Shown: positions 1-6,052 of the stretch, piece by piece
Layout of the letters: each line of letters starts with the position of its first letter
Numbering within the stretch: the stretch's first letter is position 1
Origin: an uncultured Elusimicrobiales bacterium
Lineage (GTDB): Bacteria; Elusimicrobiota; Elusimicrobia; Elusimicrobiales; Elusimicrobiaceae
NCBI GenBank assembly: GCA_944325235.1
Contig: CALUZE010000074.1
Location: 1 to 6,499, forward strand
Direction: 5' to 3'
Length of the DNA stretch: 6,499 bases
Notes under the pieces: generated by a model
What the model saw: the letters and a program-made list of their open reading frames with translations, nothing else
Database searches by the model: none
What the model was told of the DNA's origin: nothing
Position numbers and translations under genes: made by a program

Positions 1-93
1 GTCTATTACTTCGTGTCCGAGGCGGGTGACCGTCTCTTTCACGGTTTCTTTGAGCGGGAAACCCGCATGATCACAACCAATTGCTATTTTCAT
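1..93 (-). CDS. rpiB: Ribose-5-phosphate isomerase B, N-terminal fragment (cut by window edge)
   Basis: Only the first 31 residues are visible; the gene runs off the left edge. They begin MKIAIGCDHAGFPLKE and end GHEVID, the classic opening of the RpiB/LacA/LacB sugar-phosphate isomerase family: a first beta strand, then the DHAG loop that contributes active-site and phosphate-binding residues, then an amphipathic helix leading to GHEV(I/V)D. RpiB interconverts ribose-5-phosphate and ribulose-5-phosphate in the cytoplasmic pentose phosphate pathway. The usual Ser before DHAG is Cys7 here; the catalytic Cys and the rest lie outside the window. The ATG is 3 bases after the gmhA stop (TGA TTT ATG). 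Its own ribosome site is weak (CAGG about 11 bases upstream), so translation probably depends on ribosomes finishing gmhA. LacA/LacB or allose-6-phosphate isomerase are family alternatives that 31 residues cannot exclude, though the start matches typical RpiB best. Confidence 0.88.
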   Translation of the reverse strand, partial: MKIAIGCDHAGFPLKETVKETVTRLGHEVID

Positions 94-96
94 AAA

Positions 97-654
97 TCAA
101 TATGCCTGGTCCACCAGGTCGCACATACAATGCGCCATAAAAATATGGCAGGCTTGGATGTGCGGCGTGTCCTGGATGTTTACCACCAACGGCAAATCGC
201 ACATATCTTTGATGGTGCCGCCGTCCTTGCCCAAAAACGCCGCCGTAAAGCAGCCCTTGCGTTTGGCCAGCCCCAACGCCAAATACACGTTTTTGCTGTT
301 GCCGGAAGTGGAAATGCCGATGACGACGTCGCCCGGCTTGGCAAATCCGTCAATCTGGCGGGAGAAAACGACATCGTACGAATAATCGTTGCCGATGGCG
401 GTAAGCGTGGAGGAATTGGTGTTTAACGCCAGCGCCGGCAGGGAGGGGCGTTCCTTTTTAAAGCGGCCCACAAATTCCGCCGCAATGTGCTGCGCGTCGG
501 CCGCGCTGCCGCCGTTGCCCATCAAAATGACTTTATTGCCCTTTTTAAAGGCTTCCGTCACCTTGGCGGCCAGTTCTTCCACTTGGTCGGCCAGGTTTTC
601 TTTTACGTACGTAACGGCTTTGATCAGTTCGTCGGCTTGTTGTTGTACAAACAT
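97..654 (-). CDS. gmhA: Sedoheptulose-7-phosphate isomerase (phosphoheptose isomerase), SIS domain
   Basis: A 185-residue cytoplasmic SIS-domain protein, close to the usual GmhA length of about 190. GmhA converts D-sedoheptulose 7-phosphate to D-glycero-D-manno-heptose 7-phosphate, the first step towards ADP-heptose for LPS inner core. Seen in the sequence: an N-terminal helix (1-38) typical of GmhA tetramers, the phosphate loop GNGGSAADAQH (46-56), AAEFVGRF (58-65), LTAIGND (84-90), the second phosphate-binding loop GISTSGNS (113-120), and a C-terminal HIQACH...H helix (165-175). By spacing, the metal/catalytic residues of known GmhA enzymes correspond to His56, Glu60, Gln167 and His175. The usual IQE before the second histidine pair is IQA here, and five cysteines sit in the C-terminal third (135, 152, 169, 176, 178). 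The start is supported by a GAGGA Shine-Dalgarno 8 bases upstream. The gene follows batE after 16 bases. Other SIS isomerases such as KdsD lack this GNGGSAADAQH pattern and carry CBS domains. Confidence 0.94.
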   Translation of the reverse strand: MFVQQQADELIKAVTYVKENLADQVEELAAKVTEAFKKGNKVILMGNGGSAADAQHIAAEFVGRFKKERPSLPALALNTNSSTLTAIGNDYSYDVVFSRQIDGFAKPGDVVIGISTSGNSKNVYLALGLAKRKGCFTAAFLGKDGGTIKDMCDLPLVVNIQDTPHIQACHIFMAHCMCDLVDQAY

Positions 655-662
655 AAATTCAA

Positions 663-667
663 TCCTC
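663..667 (-). promoter_or_regulatory. Ribosome binding site of gmhA
   Basis: GAGGA on the minus strand, 8 bases before the ATG at 654, inside the 16-base gap after the batE stop. It fixes the gmhA start. The gap is too short to hold a promoter together with the ribosome site, so gmhA is most likely read from the bat transcript, unless a promoter lies inside batE. Confidence 0.75.
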
Positions 668-670
668 GTA

Positions 671-1390
671 TCAAATTTGTTCTACGGCGCTTTTTTCCAC
701 CCAGCCTTTTAAGCCTTGGGATTTTACGATTACTTCGTACCACTCGTCTTTGGCGTCCTGCACCGTAAGCAAATGCCCTTGCGGCACGCTGGCGCTGGCC
801 GGAAAGTTGGCGCCCGGCCCGCTGCGCACCTCGGCCACCGGGGAAGCTACTACGGCCAAGTGGGCTTGTTCCAGCGTGTAGCGGGCGTACAGCCACCCGC
901 CGCACAGCAATAAAATCACGGCGCTGGCCAGAAACACCCGTTTGAACTTGCGCTTTAACAGCCACACCGAGCCCAACGCACAAAACAACCACAAAAGCAG
1001 GAACGTAAGGCCCTGTACTTCCTGGTACGACAAATAAAAGAACGCCTTGTGCAGCACTTCGGGCACGCCCGCCGGCACCAGCCGCTCGCCGCCTGCCGCC
1101 AGGGCAAGGGTCAAGTTGTGGCGGATGTCACTGTCGCGCGGGGCCAGTTTAAAGGCGCGGTAATAATTGGCGGCCGCCAGCCCTCTGCTGCCCATCTTAA
1201 AATAGCAGTTACCTATATTGTAGTAAACATAAGGGTCGTTTGGGGCGTTTTTCAGTTCTTTTTCATAAAGTCCGAGTGCGGCGGAGAACTTGCCTGCGCG
1301 GTAGTACTCTTCGGCTTGCTGCAGAGCGGTTTGCCCCCAGGATGCGGCCGCAAACCCCAGCAAAAGAACCGTAAGCCATATGCGTTTCAT
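671..1390 (-). CDS. batE: BatE-like protein: TPR, two membrane segments, SH3-like domain
   Basis: A 239-residue protein with the full BatE architecture. Residues 1-19 form a signal peptide (MKR then a hydrophobic stretch, cleavage likely after SWG, before Gln20). Residues 20-100 carry about two TPR units (for example AEEYYRAGKFSAALGLYEK, then YYNIGNCYFKMG, then LAAANYYRAFKLAP). Two membrane segments lie at about 125-146 and 152-169, separated by a short basic loop (KRKFKR). Residues 178-238 form a bacterial SH3-like domain with the telltale EVRSGPGANF (RSGPG turn), DEWYEV and GLKGWVEKSAVE. The layout puts TPR and SH3 domains on the outer face of the membrane, as scaffolds for the Bat complex. 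The start overlaps the batD stop as ATGA (1390-1387), with a GGAGGAGG ribosome site 7 bases upstream. An in-frame start further upstream at 1504 would lie inside batD and add 38 residues of non-signal sequence, so it was not used. Its biochemical activity is unknown. Confidence 0.88.
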   Translation of the reverse strand: MKRIWLTVLLLGFAAASWGQTALQQAEEYYRAGKFSAALGLYEKELKNAPNDPYVYYNIGNCYFKMGSRGLAAANYYRAFKLAPRDSDIRHNLTLALAAGGERLVPAGVPEVLHKAFFYLSYQEVQGLTFLLLWLFCALGSVWLLKRKFKRVFLASAVILLLCGGWLYARYTLEQAHLAVVASPVAEVRSGPGANFPASASVPQGHLLTVQDAKDEWYEVIVKSQGLKGWVEKSAVEQI

Positions 1391-3201
1391 CGGGCTTCCT
1401 CCTCCAGCAGTTTTAAAATATCCAACGCCTGGTGCGCCAGTTCCTGGGCGCTTAACGTGCCCGGCGTGCCCGGCGCAAAGCGGGCCACGTCCAGCCGCTG
1501 CCACAAAAGCGAGAACGCTTCCACCGTGGCGGGCGTAATGCCGTGTTTGGCTAACGCCGCCAAAATGGCCTTTAGCGGCAGGCTGCCGGTGCGGATGTGC
1601 ATTCTTTGCTGTAAATAGTCCGACACGGCCTCGGATACCGCTTCGGGCGAGAACGCTTTTTTCAGGCGGCTCTTGGCCGAGGTGTACACCCGTTTGCTGG
1701 CCAGCGACTTGCGCCCCACGGACGCAAACAACACGCTGGCCGCCAAAACGGCAAGCAGAATCCAGTTCAGCGTCCGCCAGGTGCTCATCGTTACCAGTAC
1801 GGACGGAGCGGGCGCGTGGTCGGTTTTTAAATAGGCAATATCCTGCCCCAACGTTTGAATGCCGGCCGCCGCCGCGGCTGCGGCGCCAAAGTCAAAGCCG
1901 GTATCCGTTTTGGTAGAGGGGGACACGGTTAACGAAATCGGTTCGGTCTGCAACGTTTTGTACGTGCGGGAAGACGGGTCAAAGTACGACCATTTAACCG
2001 CCGGAATGGTGTAAATGCCCGAGGCGGACGGTACCAATACGGTTTTGAACACTTTGGTGCTGCTAATCCGCCCGTTGGCGACCGACGCGTCGGACACGGC
2101 TTGCGCCGGATACATTTTAAATCCGTCCAGCGCGGGGAACTGCAAATCGGCCGTGGATTTGAGGTTGCCCGGACCTTTGACCGTGACGGTCAGCGTGACG
2201 GCTTCGCCCGCTTCCACCTGCGTGCGGTCGGCCTGGGCCGACATCGTAAAACCGGTGCCTACGGCGCCGTAAAAGGAGCCGGGTTTTCCGGCCGCCGGCA
2301 ATGCGCGCACGGTAAGCGTAAAGGGGGAAGATTGGGCGGTTTGTTCCTGGCTGACGGCCGCCCCGCCAAACAGGCGGTCCCAAGCCGAAAGCGGGGAAGA
2401 ACCCGTCATATAGCGCACGGTGGCCGGGCCGATGGTGGCTTTGCCGGGGGTAGCACCCGTCAGCAGGTAACGCTGTTCTTCGTAGCGGTACAGTTCTCCG
2501 CCGATGCTCTGCGTGCCTTGCGAGGAGCCGGCGTCCTCCATAAAAATGTTGGAAACGGTCGGCTTTTGGTAAGGCGCGTCATAGAACGGGCGGTTGTAAT
2601 AAAAGCGCACGGCCAGGGTGACCGCTTCGTTTACGTAGGGATTTTTGTCGCTTACGGCGGCAACTAAAAAGTAGTTTTCATCCCCGCGGGCATAGGCTTG
2701 GTTGGCCAGGTCGCGTTCCAAGGGGGGGAGGTGCGGGTCGGCCGTTTCGCGCGGGCGTTTGACGGCGGCGGAATCGTAATTGCCGGCAGATATCGCCTTG
2801 GCCGAAGACGACGCCGGCCGCGATTGCGCAATGCCTTGCGCGTTGCGGTAGATGCTGACGGAAATCGGGTCGGTCTTGTACGTTTTGCCGTTGTAGGTAA
2901 ATTGAATGGCGCCAATGGTGGCGTTGCCCACAAAGCGGGGCAGCATGGTATAGCGGAACACGGTGGACGTTTGACCGTTGACGGAGGTGCGCTGCACTTC
3001 GCGCGAATAGACGTTAAACGCCGGCAGGCTGGGCAGCTGGGGCATGACCATATTGCCCGACGCGCCGTTTACTTCTACCGTCAGCGTCAGTTCATCGTCC
3101 AGCGTCAGGTTGGTTTTGTCCACCCGCGCCGTGACGGACACCTGTGCCCCGGCCCATACGGCCAAGGTAAGCAGTACAAAAGTAAGCAGAAATTTTTTCA
3201 T
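1387..3201 (-). CDS. batD: BatD family protein (large exported beta-sandwich protein, one membrane anchor)
   Basis: A 604-residue protein of usual BatD length. Residues 1-19 are a signal peptide (cleavage likely AGA before Gln20). Three related beta-rich modules follow, at about 20-118, 176-299 and 316-427. Modules 1 and 3 share the pattern D(K/R)T...E.(L/V)TLTV.V.G, F.(V/M)Y, an NG turn, G..TI.A and YKT...ISV. Residues 120-170 are a Ser/Ala/Pro-rich linker. An Ala run (440-446) precedes GQDIAYLKTD, a stretch typical of BatD just before the membrane. The single membrane helix is about 477-495, and about 110 residues of helical cytoplasmic domain follow. This topology fits a long extracytoplasmic arm tethered beside BatA/BatB. 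The family is annotated as oxygen tolerance, but its molecular function is not established. The start lies 4 bases after the batC stop with no good Shine-Dalgarno, so translation is probably coupled to batC. The end overlaps batE. Confidence 0.9.
   Translation of the reverse strand: MKKFLLTFVLLTLAVWAGAQVSVTARVDKTNLTLDDELTLTVEVNGASGNMVMPQLPSLPAFNVYSREVQRTSVNGQTSTVFRYTMLPRFVGNATIGAIQFTYNGKTYKTDPISVSIYRNAQGIAQSRPASSSAKAISAGNYDSAAVKRPRETADPHLPPLERDLANQAYARGDENYFLVAAVSDKNPYVNEAVTLAVRFYYNRPFYDAPYQKPTVSNIFMEDAGSSQGTQSIGGELYRYEEQRYLLTGATPGKATIGPATVRYMTGSSPLSAWDRLFGGAAVSQEQTAQSSPFTLTVRALPAAGKPGSFYGAVGTGFTMSAQADRTQVEAGEAVTLTVTVKGPGNLKSTADLQFPALDGFKMYPAQAVSDASVANGRISSTKVFKTVLVPSASGIYTIPAVKWSYFDPSSRTYKTLQTEPISLTVSPSTKTDTGFDFGAAAAAAAGIQTLGQDIAYLKTDHAPAPSVLVTMSTWRTLNWILLAVLAASVLFASVGRKSLASKRVYTSAKSRLKKAFSPEAVSEAVSDYLQQRMHIRTGSLPLKAILAALAKHGITPATVEAFSLLWQRLDVARFAPGTPGTLSAQELAHQALDILKLLEEEAR
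1398..1405 (-). promoter_or_regulatory. Ribosome binding site of batE, inside the end of batD
   Basis: GGAGGAGG, 7 bases before the ATG at 1390. It is formed by the codons of the last glutamates of BatD (LLEEEAR), so the protein tail of one gene doubles as the start signal of the next. It decides the batE start and, with the ATGA overlap, favours re-initiation by ribosomes ending batD. Confidence 0.85.
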
Positions 3202-3205
3202 ACGG

Positions 3206-3871
3206 TTACCAATCTTTTTCCACGTTGCTGTCCTGCGCGGCGCCGGCCTGGGTGGGTTTTTTGCGTTCGTTTTCCCGGGCCATTTGCATTACGCGGTCCG
3301 CATCGTTTTTGTTCATGGCGTCCTGCGGGTTGGACGGGTTTTGCTGCTGCTGTTGTTGGTCTTGGTCCTGCTGGCCCTGGTTGTTTTTGTCCTGCTGGGA
3401 CTGGTTGGGCGAGGCGTCGTCTTGGTTTTGCTGATTTTGGTCGTTTTGGTTTTGTTGGTCCTGCTGTTGCTGCAAAATCAGCTGTAAATTGTGGATGGCT
3501 TCCAAATCCTGGGGGTTTTTGACCAGCGCCTGGCGGTAGGCGGCAATGGCTTTTTGCGCGTCGCCCCCGCGGTAATAGGCGTTGCCCAGGTTAAACAAAG
3601 CGTCCTGCGCCAGTTTGCCTTCTTGTTCGGCCGTTTGCTCAAAGGCTTGTTCGGCCGCGGCGTAGTCCTTCAGATAATAAGAGGCAGCCCCCGCCCCGAA
3701 AGCGGCGCTTTCGTTTTGCGGGTCCTTTTGCAAGGCCTCGGCGTACTTTTGGAGTGCTTGGCCGTATTTTTGGTCCTTATACAGCTTGCCCCCTTGGCGC
3801 AAATCGGCCCGCACCCCGCCGTAAGCGGAGGTGGCTCCGAACACCAACACTAAAAGCAGCCATTTCTTCAT
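3206..3871 (-). CDS. batC: BatC-like exported TPR protein with Gln/Asn/Asp-rich tail
   Basis: A 221-residue protein. Residues 1-18 are a signal peptide (MKKW, hydrophobic core, cleavage near SAYG). Three TPR-like helical pairs cover about 24-128: LRQGGKLYKDQKYGQALQKY, then GAGAASYYLKDYAAAEQAFEQ, then ALFNLGNAYYRGGDAQKAI with a closing helix. Residues 134-183 are low-complexity Gln/Asn/Asp, including six consecutive Gln, and should be disordered. A short ordered end follows, with ADRVMQMARENERK and the final VEKDW, which resembles the end of other BatC-type proteins. The role is presumably protein-protein scaffolding for the VWA proteins on the outer face of the cytoplasmic membrane. The start at 3871 was chosen because it gives a clean signal peptide and lies 8 bases after the batB stop, with AAGG 11 bases upstream. 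A longer in-frame start at 3961 lies inside batB and would bury the signal peptide. Confidence 0.88.
   Translation of the reverse strand: MKKWLLLVLVFGATSAYGGVRADLRQGGKLYKDQKYGQALQKYAEALQKDPQNESAAFGAGAASYYLKDYAAAEQAFEQTAEQEGKLAQDALFNLGNAYYRGGDAQKAIAAYRQALVKNPQDLEAIHNLQLILQQQQDQQNQNDQNQQNQDDASPNQSQQDKNNQGQQDQDQQQQQQNPSNPQDAMNKNDADRVMQMARENERKKPTQAGAAQDSNVEKDW
3323..3475 (-). repeat. Low-complexity Gln/Asn/Asp-coding tract in batC
   Basis: About 150 bases encode residues 133-183 of BatC, nearly all CAA/CAG, AAC/AAT and GAC/GAT codons. On the plus strand this shows as runs of ttg, ctg and gtc triplets. The repeat is imperfect and codons are mixed, so selection seems to act on the protein composition and not on a pure DNA microsatellite. 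It may still be prone to slippage changing the tract length in steps of three. Confidence 0.8.
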
Positions 3872-3879
3872 ACTATATT

Positions 3880-4923
3880 TTACCTTTTTTGAGAGGGTTT
3901 TTCTGCCCCGCGGCGGGTGTTTTTGCGGCCGCGCGGCCACAGCAAATACCCCGCCAGGCACAGCATCGCCAGCACCAGCGGGAAAGCGTAGCGGTTTTTG
4001 TAGGCCGCCCGCGCCGCCGTGCGCGAAACGGAACGGTCCAGCCCTTTTACGGCGCCTTCCACCTGCGCGGCCACTTGCGCCGGGGTCGTGTACGGAATGT
4101 ACACGCCGCCGGTGGCTTGGGCCAGCTCCAGCAGGGTTTTTTCGTCCAGTTTGGAAACGACGGTTTTGCCTTCTTTGTCTTTCTTATATTCCAAAATCTT
4201 GCCGGAGGCGTCCGTTTTGGCCGGGATCAGCGTGCCGTCCTTGGTGCCGATGCCGATGGCAATAATGCGGATGCTGTTTTGCTGGGCGGTTTCCTGCGCG
4301 GCTTTTAATTCTTCGGGGGCGTGGTCTTCGCCGTCCGTTAACAAAATAAGCGCTTTTTGGCCGGGGTATTTGGCCAGCATCCGCGCGGCCAGCGCCACCG
4401 GCGCCGAAAGCGACGTGCCCGGCACGGGCAGCATATCGGGCTGCAGCGAGTCAATAAAATAGGTCAGGGCGTCTTCGTCCGTGGTGATGGGGCACTGAAT
4501 ATACGCCTGCGACGTAAACGCAATGATGCCCAAGCGTTCGTCTTTTAAATTGCTTACCAGCATACGCAGCATATTTTTGGCGTTAGCCAAGCGGTCGGGC
4601 TGCAAATCCCGCGCGCGCATAGAGGCCGATACGTCCACCGCGATGACCGTTTGCGCAAAAGTGCCCTGGGCTTCTATCACTTCCGTCCCCCACTGCGGGC
4701 CCGCCAATGCGGCAAACAGGAAAAATACCGTCAGCACGAACAAGGCCCCGCGCCAGCGCGACACCGGCCGCAGCGATTGCGTGAGCTTGGCGTAAGCCTG
4801 CGGGCCAAACAACGCGTGGATGAGGCGGTTTTTTAATTTAAACCCTAACCACGCGGCCAGCCCCACCAGCACGGCCGCCGGAATAAAATACAGTAAATAG
4901 ACGGGTTTGGCAAATAATTCCAT
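3880..4923 (-). CDS. batB: BatB-like membrane-anchored VWA domain protein
   Basis: A 347-residue protein, the usual length of BatB. Two N-terminal membrane helices at about 8-27 and 59-75 are joined by a basic cytoplasmic loop (including FKLKNRLIHALFG). The VWA domain covers about 90-292 and a third membrane helix about 312-330, followed by a strongly basic cytoplasmic tail (RGRKNTRRGAEKPSQKR). The metal-ion-dependent adhesion site is complete: Asp97-x-Ser99-x-Ser101 (DVSAS), Thr170 (PGTSLS) and Asp197 (LLTDGED). The motifs RLANAKNML, ERLGIIAFTSQAYIQCPIT and TGGVY are typical of the BatB branch. VWA domains with a MIDAS bind a divalent metal and partner proteins, so this is probably a ligand-binding part of the Bat complex. 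The start is 1 base after the batA stop, with AAGGTG 7 bases upstream. BatA and BatB are paralogues; this copy is assigned B by gene order and its PGTSLSAP loop. Confidence 0.92.
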   Translation of the reverse strand: MELFAKPVYLLYFIPAAVLVGLAAWLGFKLKNRLIHALFGPQAYAKLTQSLRPVSRWRGALFVLTVFFLFAALAGPQWGTEVIEAQGTFAQTVIAVDVSASMRARDLQPDRLANAKNMLRMLVSNLKDERLGIIAFTSQAYIQCPITTDEDALTYFIDSLQPDMLPVPGTSLSAPVALAARMLAKYPGQKALILLTDGEDHAPEELKAAQETAQQNSIRIIAIGIGTKDGTLIPAKTDASGKILEYKKDKEGKTVVSKLDEKTLLELAQATGGVYIPYTTPAQVAAQVEGAVKGLDRSVSRTAARAAYKNRYAFPLVLAMLCLAGYLLWPRGRKNTRRGAEKPSQKR

Positions 4924-4924
4924 A

Positions 4925-6052
4925 TTAAGGCACCTTAATTAAAAACAGTTTTTCCAGTATATAGGCCGCCAGCGCGCACGCCAACGCCAGCAGCAGGAAG
5001 GGGTGGTAATAGTCGCTGCGGTCCACGGTGGAGCTGGGGGCAAAGGTGGTTTTTTCCAGCTCGTTGATGGTATCGTAAATTTTTTCCAGTTCCGCTTCGT
5101 TTTTGGCGCGGTAGAACTTGCCGCCGGTCGCGTCGGCGATTTCCATCATCAGCCCTTCGTTGATTTCGTCCTCGGCGCTGGAGTAGAGCGTTTCGCCCGG
5201 GGCGCTGGCCGTGCCGATAGTGTAGACGCGGATGCCGTACGCCGCTGCGGCTTTGGCCGCCAGCTGGGGGGAAATGGTGCCGGCGTTAGAGTCGCCGTCC
5301 GTCAGCAGGATGATGATTTTGCTCTTGGCCTTGCTGTCTTTTAAATGGTTGGCGGCCACGCCCAGTGCGTCGCCGATGGCGGTATAGTTGGGGTCCACAA
5401 TGCCCAAAAACAGGGTGGAAAGGTATTCCTGCAAGGCTTCGTGGTCCAGCGTCAGCGGGGCTTGCAGCATGGCCTGCTTGGCAAATACCACGAGTCCGAT
5501 GCGGTCGTTAAAGCGTTTGGAAATAAAGCGTGAAGCCGTCTGCTGTGCGGCCACAAAGCGGTTGGGGTAAAAATCCTGCTTTTGCATAGAGGCCGACACG
5601 TCCATCAGCAAAATAATGTCAATGCCTTCGGTGGGGGGCAATACCGTGCGGTCCACGCGCACCGGCCGCGCCAGGGCCACCACCATCAAAAGCAGCGCCG
5701 CCGAGTACAGCGCCGTAGGCAGCCACCGCGTGCACAGCACCCGCAGCGAAGATTGTTCCACCATCAGGTGCGTCATCGGGTAGGCAATCCGCCGGGCAAA
5801 TGCACCGCGGAAAACCGTTTGCGCCAAGAAAACCGCAAACGGTACAATTAACAATAAAAACGCCCACGGGTGCAAAAATTCAGCCCGCCCGCCGGACAGC
5901 CGTTCAAACAGCAATCCCGCCAGGCTGACCAGCGCCAGCACCGCACAGCCCGCCAGCAGGACGGCCATCGTTTTGGGGGCGCGTTTAACAAACAGGTTGG
6001 CGCCCAACGCCAGCAATAACAGCCCTACGCTGATTAAGAAAAAATAAATCAT
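4925..6052 (-). CDS. batA: BatA-like membrane-anchored VWA domain protein with extra N-terminal membrane helices
   Basis: A 375-residue protein, about 40-60 residues longer than usual for BatA. Membrane helices are seen at about 4-22, 30-50, 62-80, 112-128 and 350-368. The third and fourth match the two N-terminal helices of ordinary BatA, so the first two are an extension. The VWA domain covers about 143-335. Its MIDAS is complete: Asp151-x-Ser153-x-Ser155 (MDVSAS), Thr224 (NYTAIGDAL) and Asp252 (ILLTDGDSNAG). Branch-typical motifs are GIDI, DFYPNRF, DRIGLVVFAKQA, QAPLTLDHEAL, TAIGDAL and YGIRVYTIG. BatA is expected to display the VWA domain outside the membrane and assemble with BatB and the TPR partners. 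The ATG overlaps the upstream stop as ATGA (6052-6049) behind an AAGGAGG ribosome site, which makes this long start secure. The next Met (29) has no ribosome site. Confidence 0.93.
   Translation of the reverse strand: MIYFFLISVGLLLLALGANLFVKRAPKTMAVLLAGCAVLALVSLAGLLFERLSGGRAEFLHPWAFLLLIVPFAVFLAQTVFRGAFARRIAYPMTHLMVEQSSLRVLCTRWLPTALYSAALLLMVVALARPVRVDRTVLPPTEGIDIILLMDVSASMQKQDFYPNRFVAAQQTASRFISKRFNDRIGLVVFAKQAMLQAPLTLDHEALQEYLSTLFLGIVDPNYTAIGDALGVAANHLKDSKAKSKIIILLTDGDSNAGTISPQLAAKAAAAYGIRVYTIGTASAPGETLYSSAEDEINEGLMMEIADATGGKFYRAKNEAELEKIYDTINELEKTTFAPSSTVDRSDYYHPFLLLALACALAAYILEKLFLIKVP
4931..4936 (-). promoter_or_regulatory. Ribosome binding site of batB within a short palindrome
   Basis: AAGGTG, 7 bases before the batB ATG, lies in the last codons of batA. 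It sits inside the palindrome TTAAGGTGCCTTAA (4925-4938), which also contains the batA stop codon. A 5-base-pair stem with a 4-base loop could form there, though it would be AT-rich and weak. Confidence 0.65.

Noticed and set aside
655..670. Possible promoter or terminator between batE and gmhA
   Set aside because: Sixteen bases hold only a ribosome site; there is no inverted repeat or -10/-35 pair.
1391..1504. Upstream start for batE adding 38 residues
   Set aside because: It lies inside batD and places non-signal sequence ahead of a perfect signal peptide; the start at 1390 has a strong ribosome site and an ATGA overlap.
1049..1618. Plus-strand reading frame of 189 codons opposite batE and the end of batD
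   Set aside because: Antisense shadow of two real genes; it crosses the batD/batE boundary and has no family motif or ribosome site that I can see.
3323..3475. Triplet runs as a possible CRISPR or tandem DNA repeat
   Set aside because: There are no constant repeat units or spacers; the pattern is explained by biased amino-acid composition within batC.
3044..3487. Plus-strand frame with a very hydrophobic Leu/Val tail that looks like a membrane protein
   Set aside because: The Leu/Val run is just the reverse reading of the CAA/CAG, AAC and GAC codons of the BatC Gln/Asn/Asp tract.
2698..3522. Long plus-strand reading frame (274 codons) opposite batC and batD
   Set aside because: It lies fully antisense to two well-recognised genes, is rich in Arg/Gly/Val as expected from reading GC-rich codons backwards, and has no recognisable motif.
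3872..3961. Upstream start for batC adding 30 residues
   Set aside because: It overlaps the end of batB and would bury the signal peptide; the start at 3871 gives an 8-base gap and a clean export signal.
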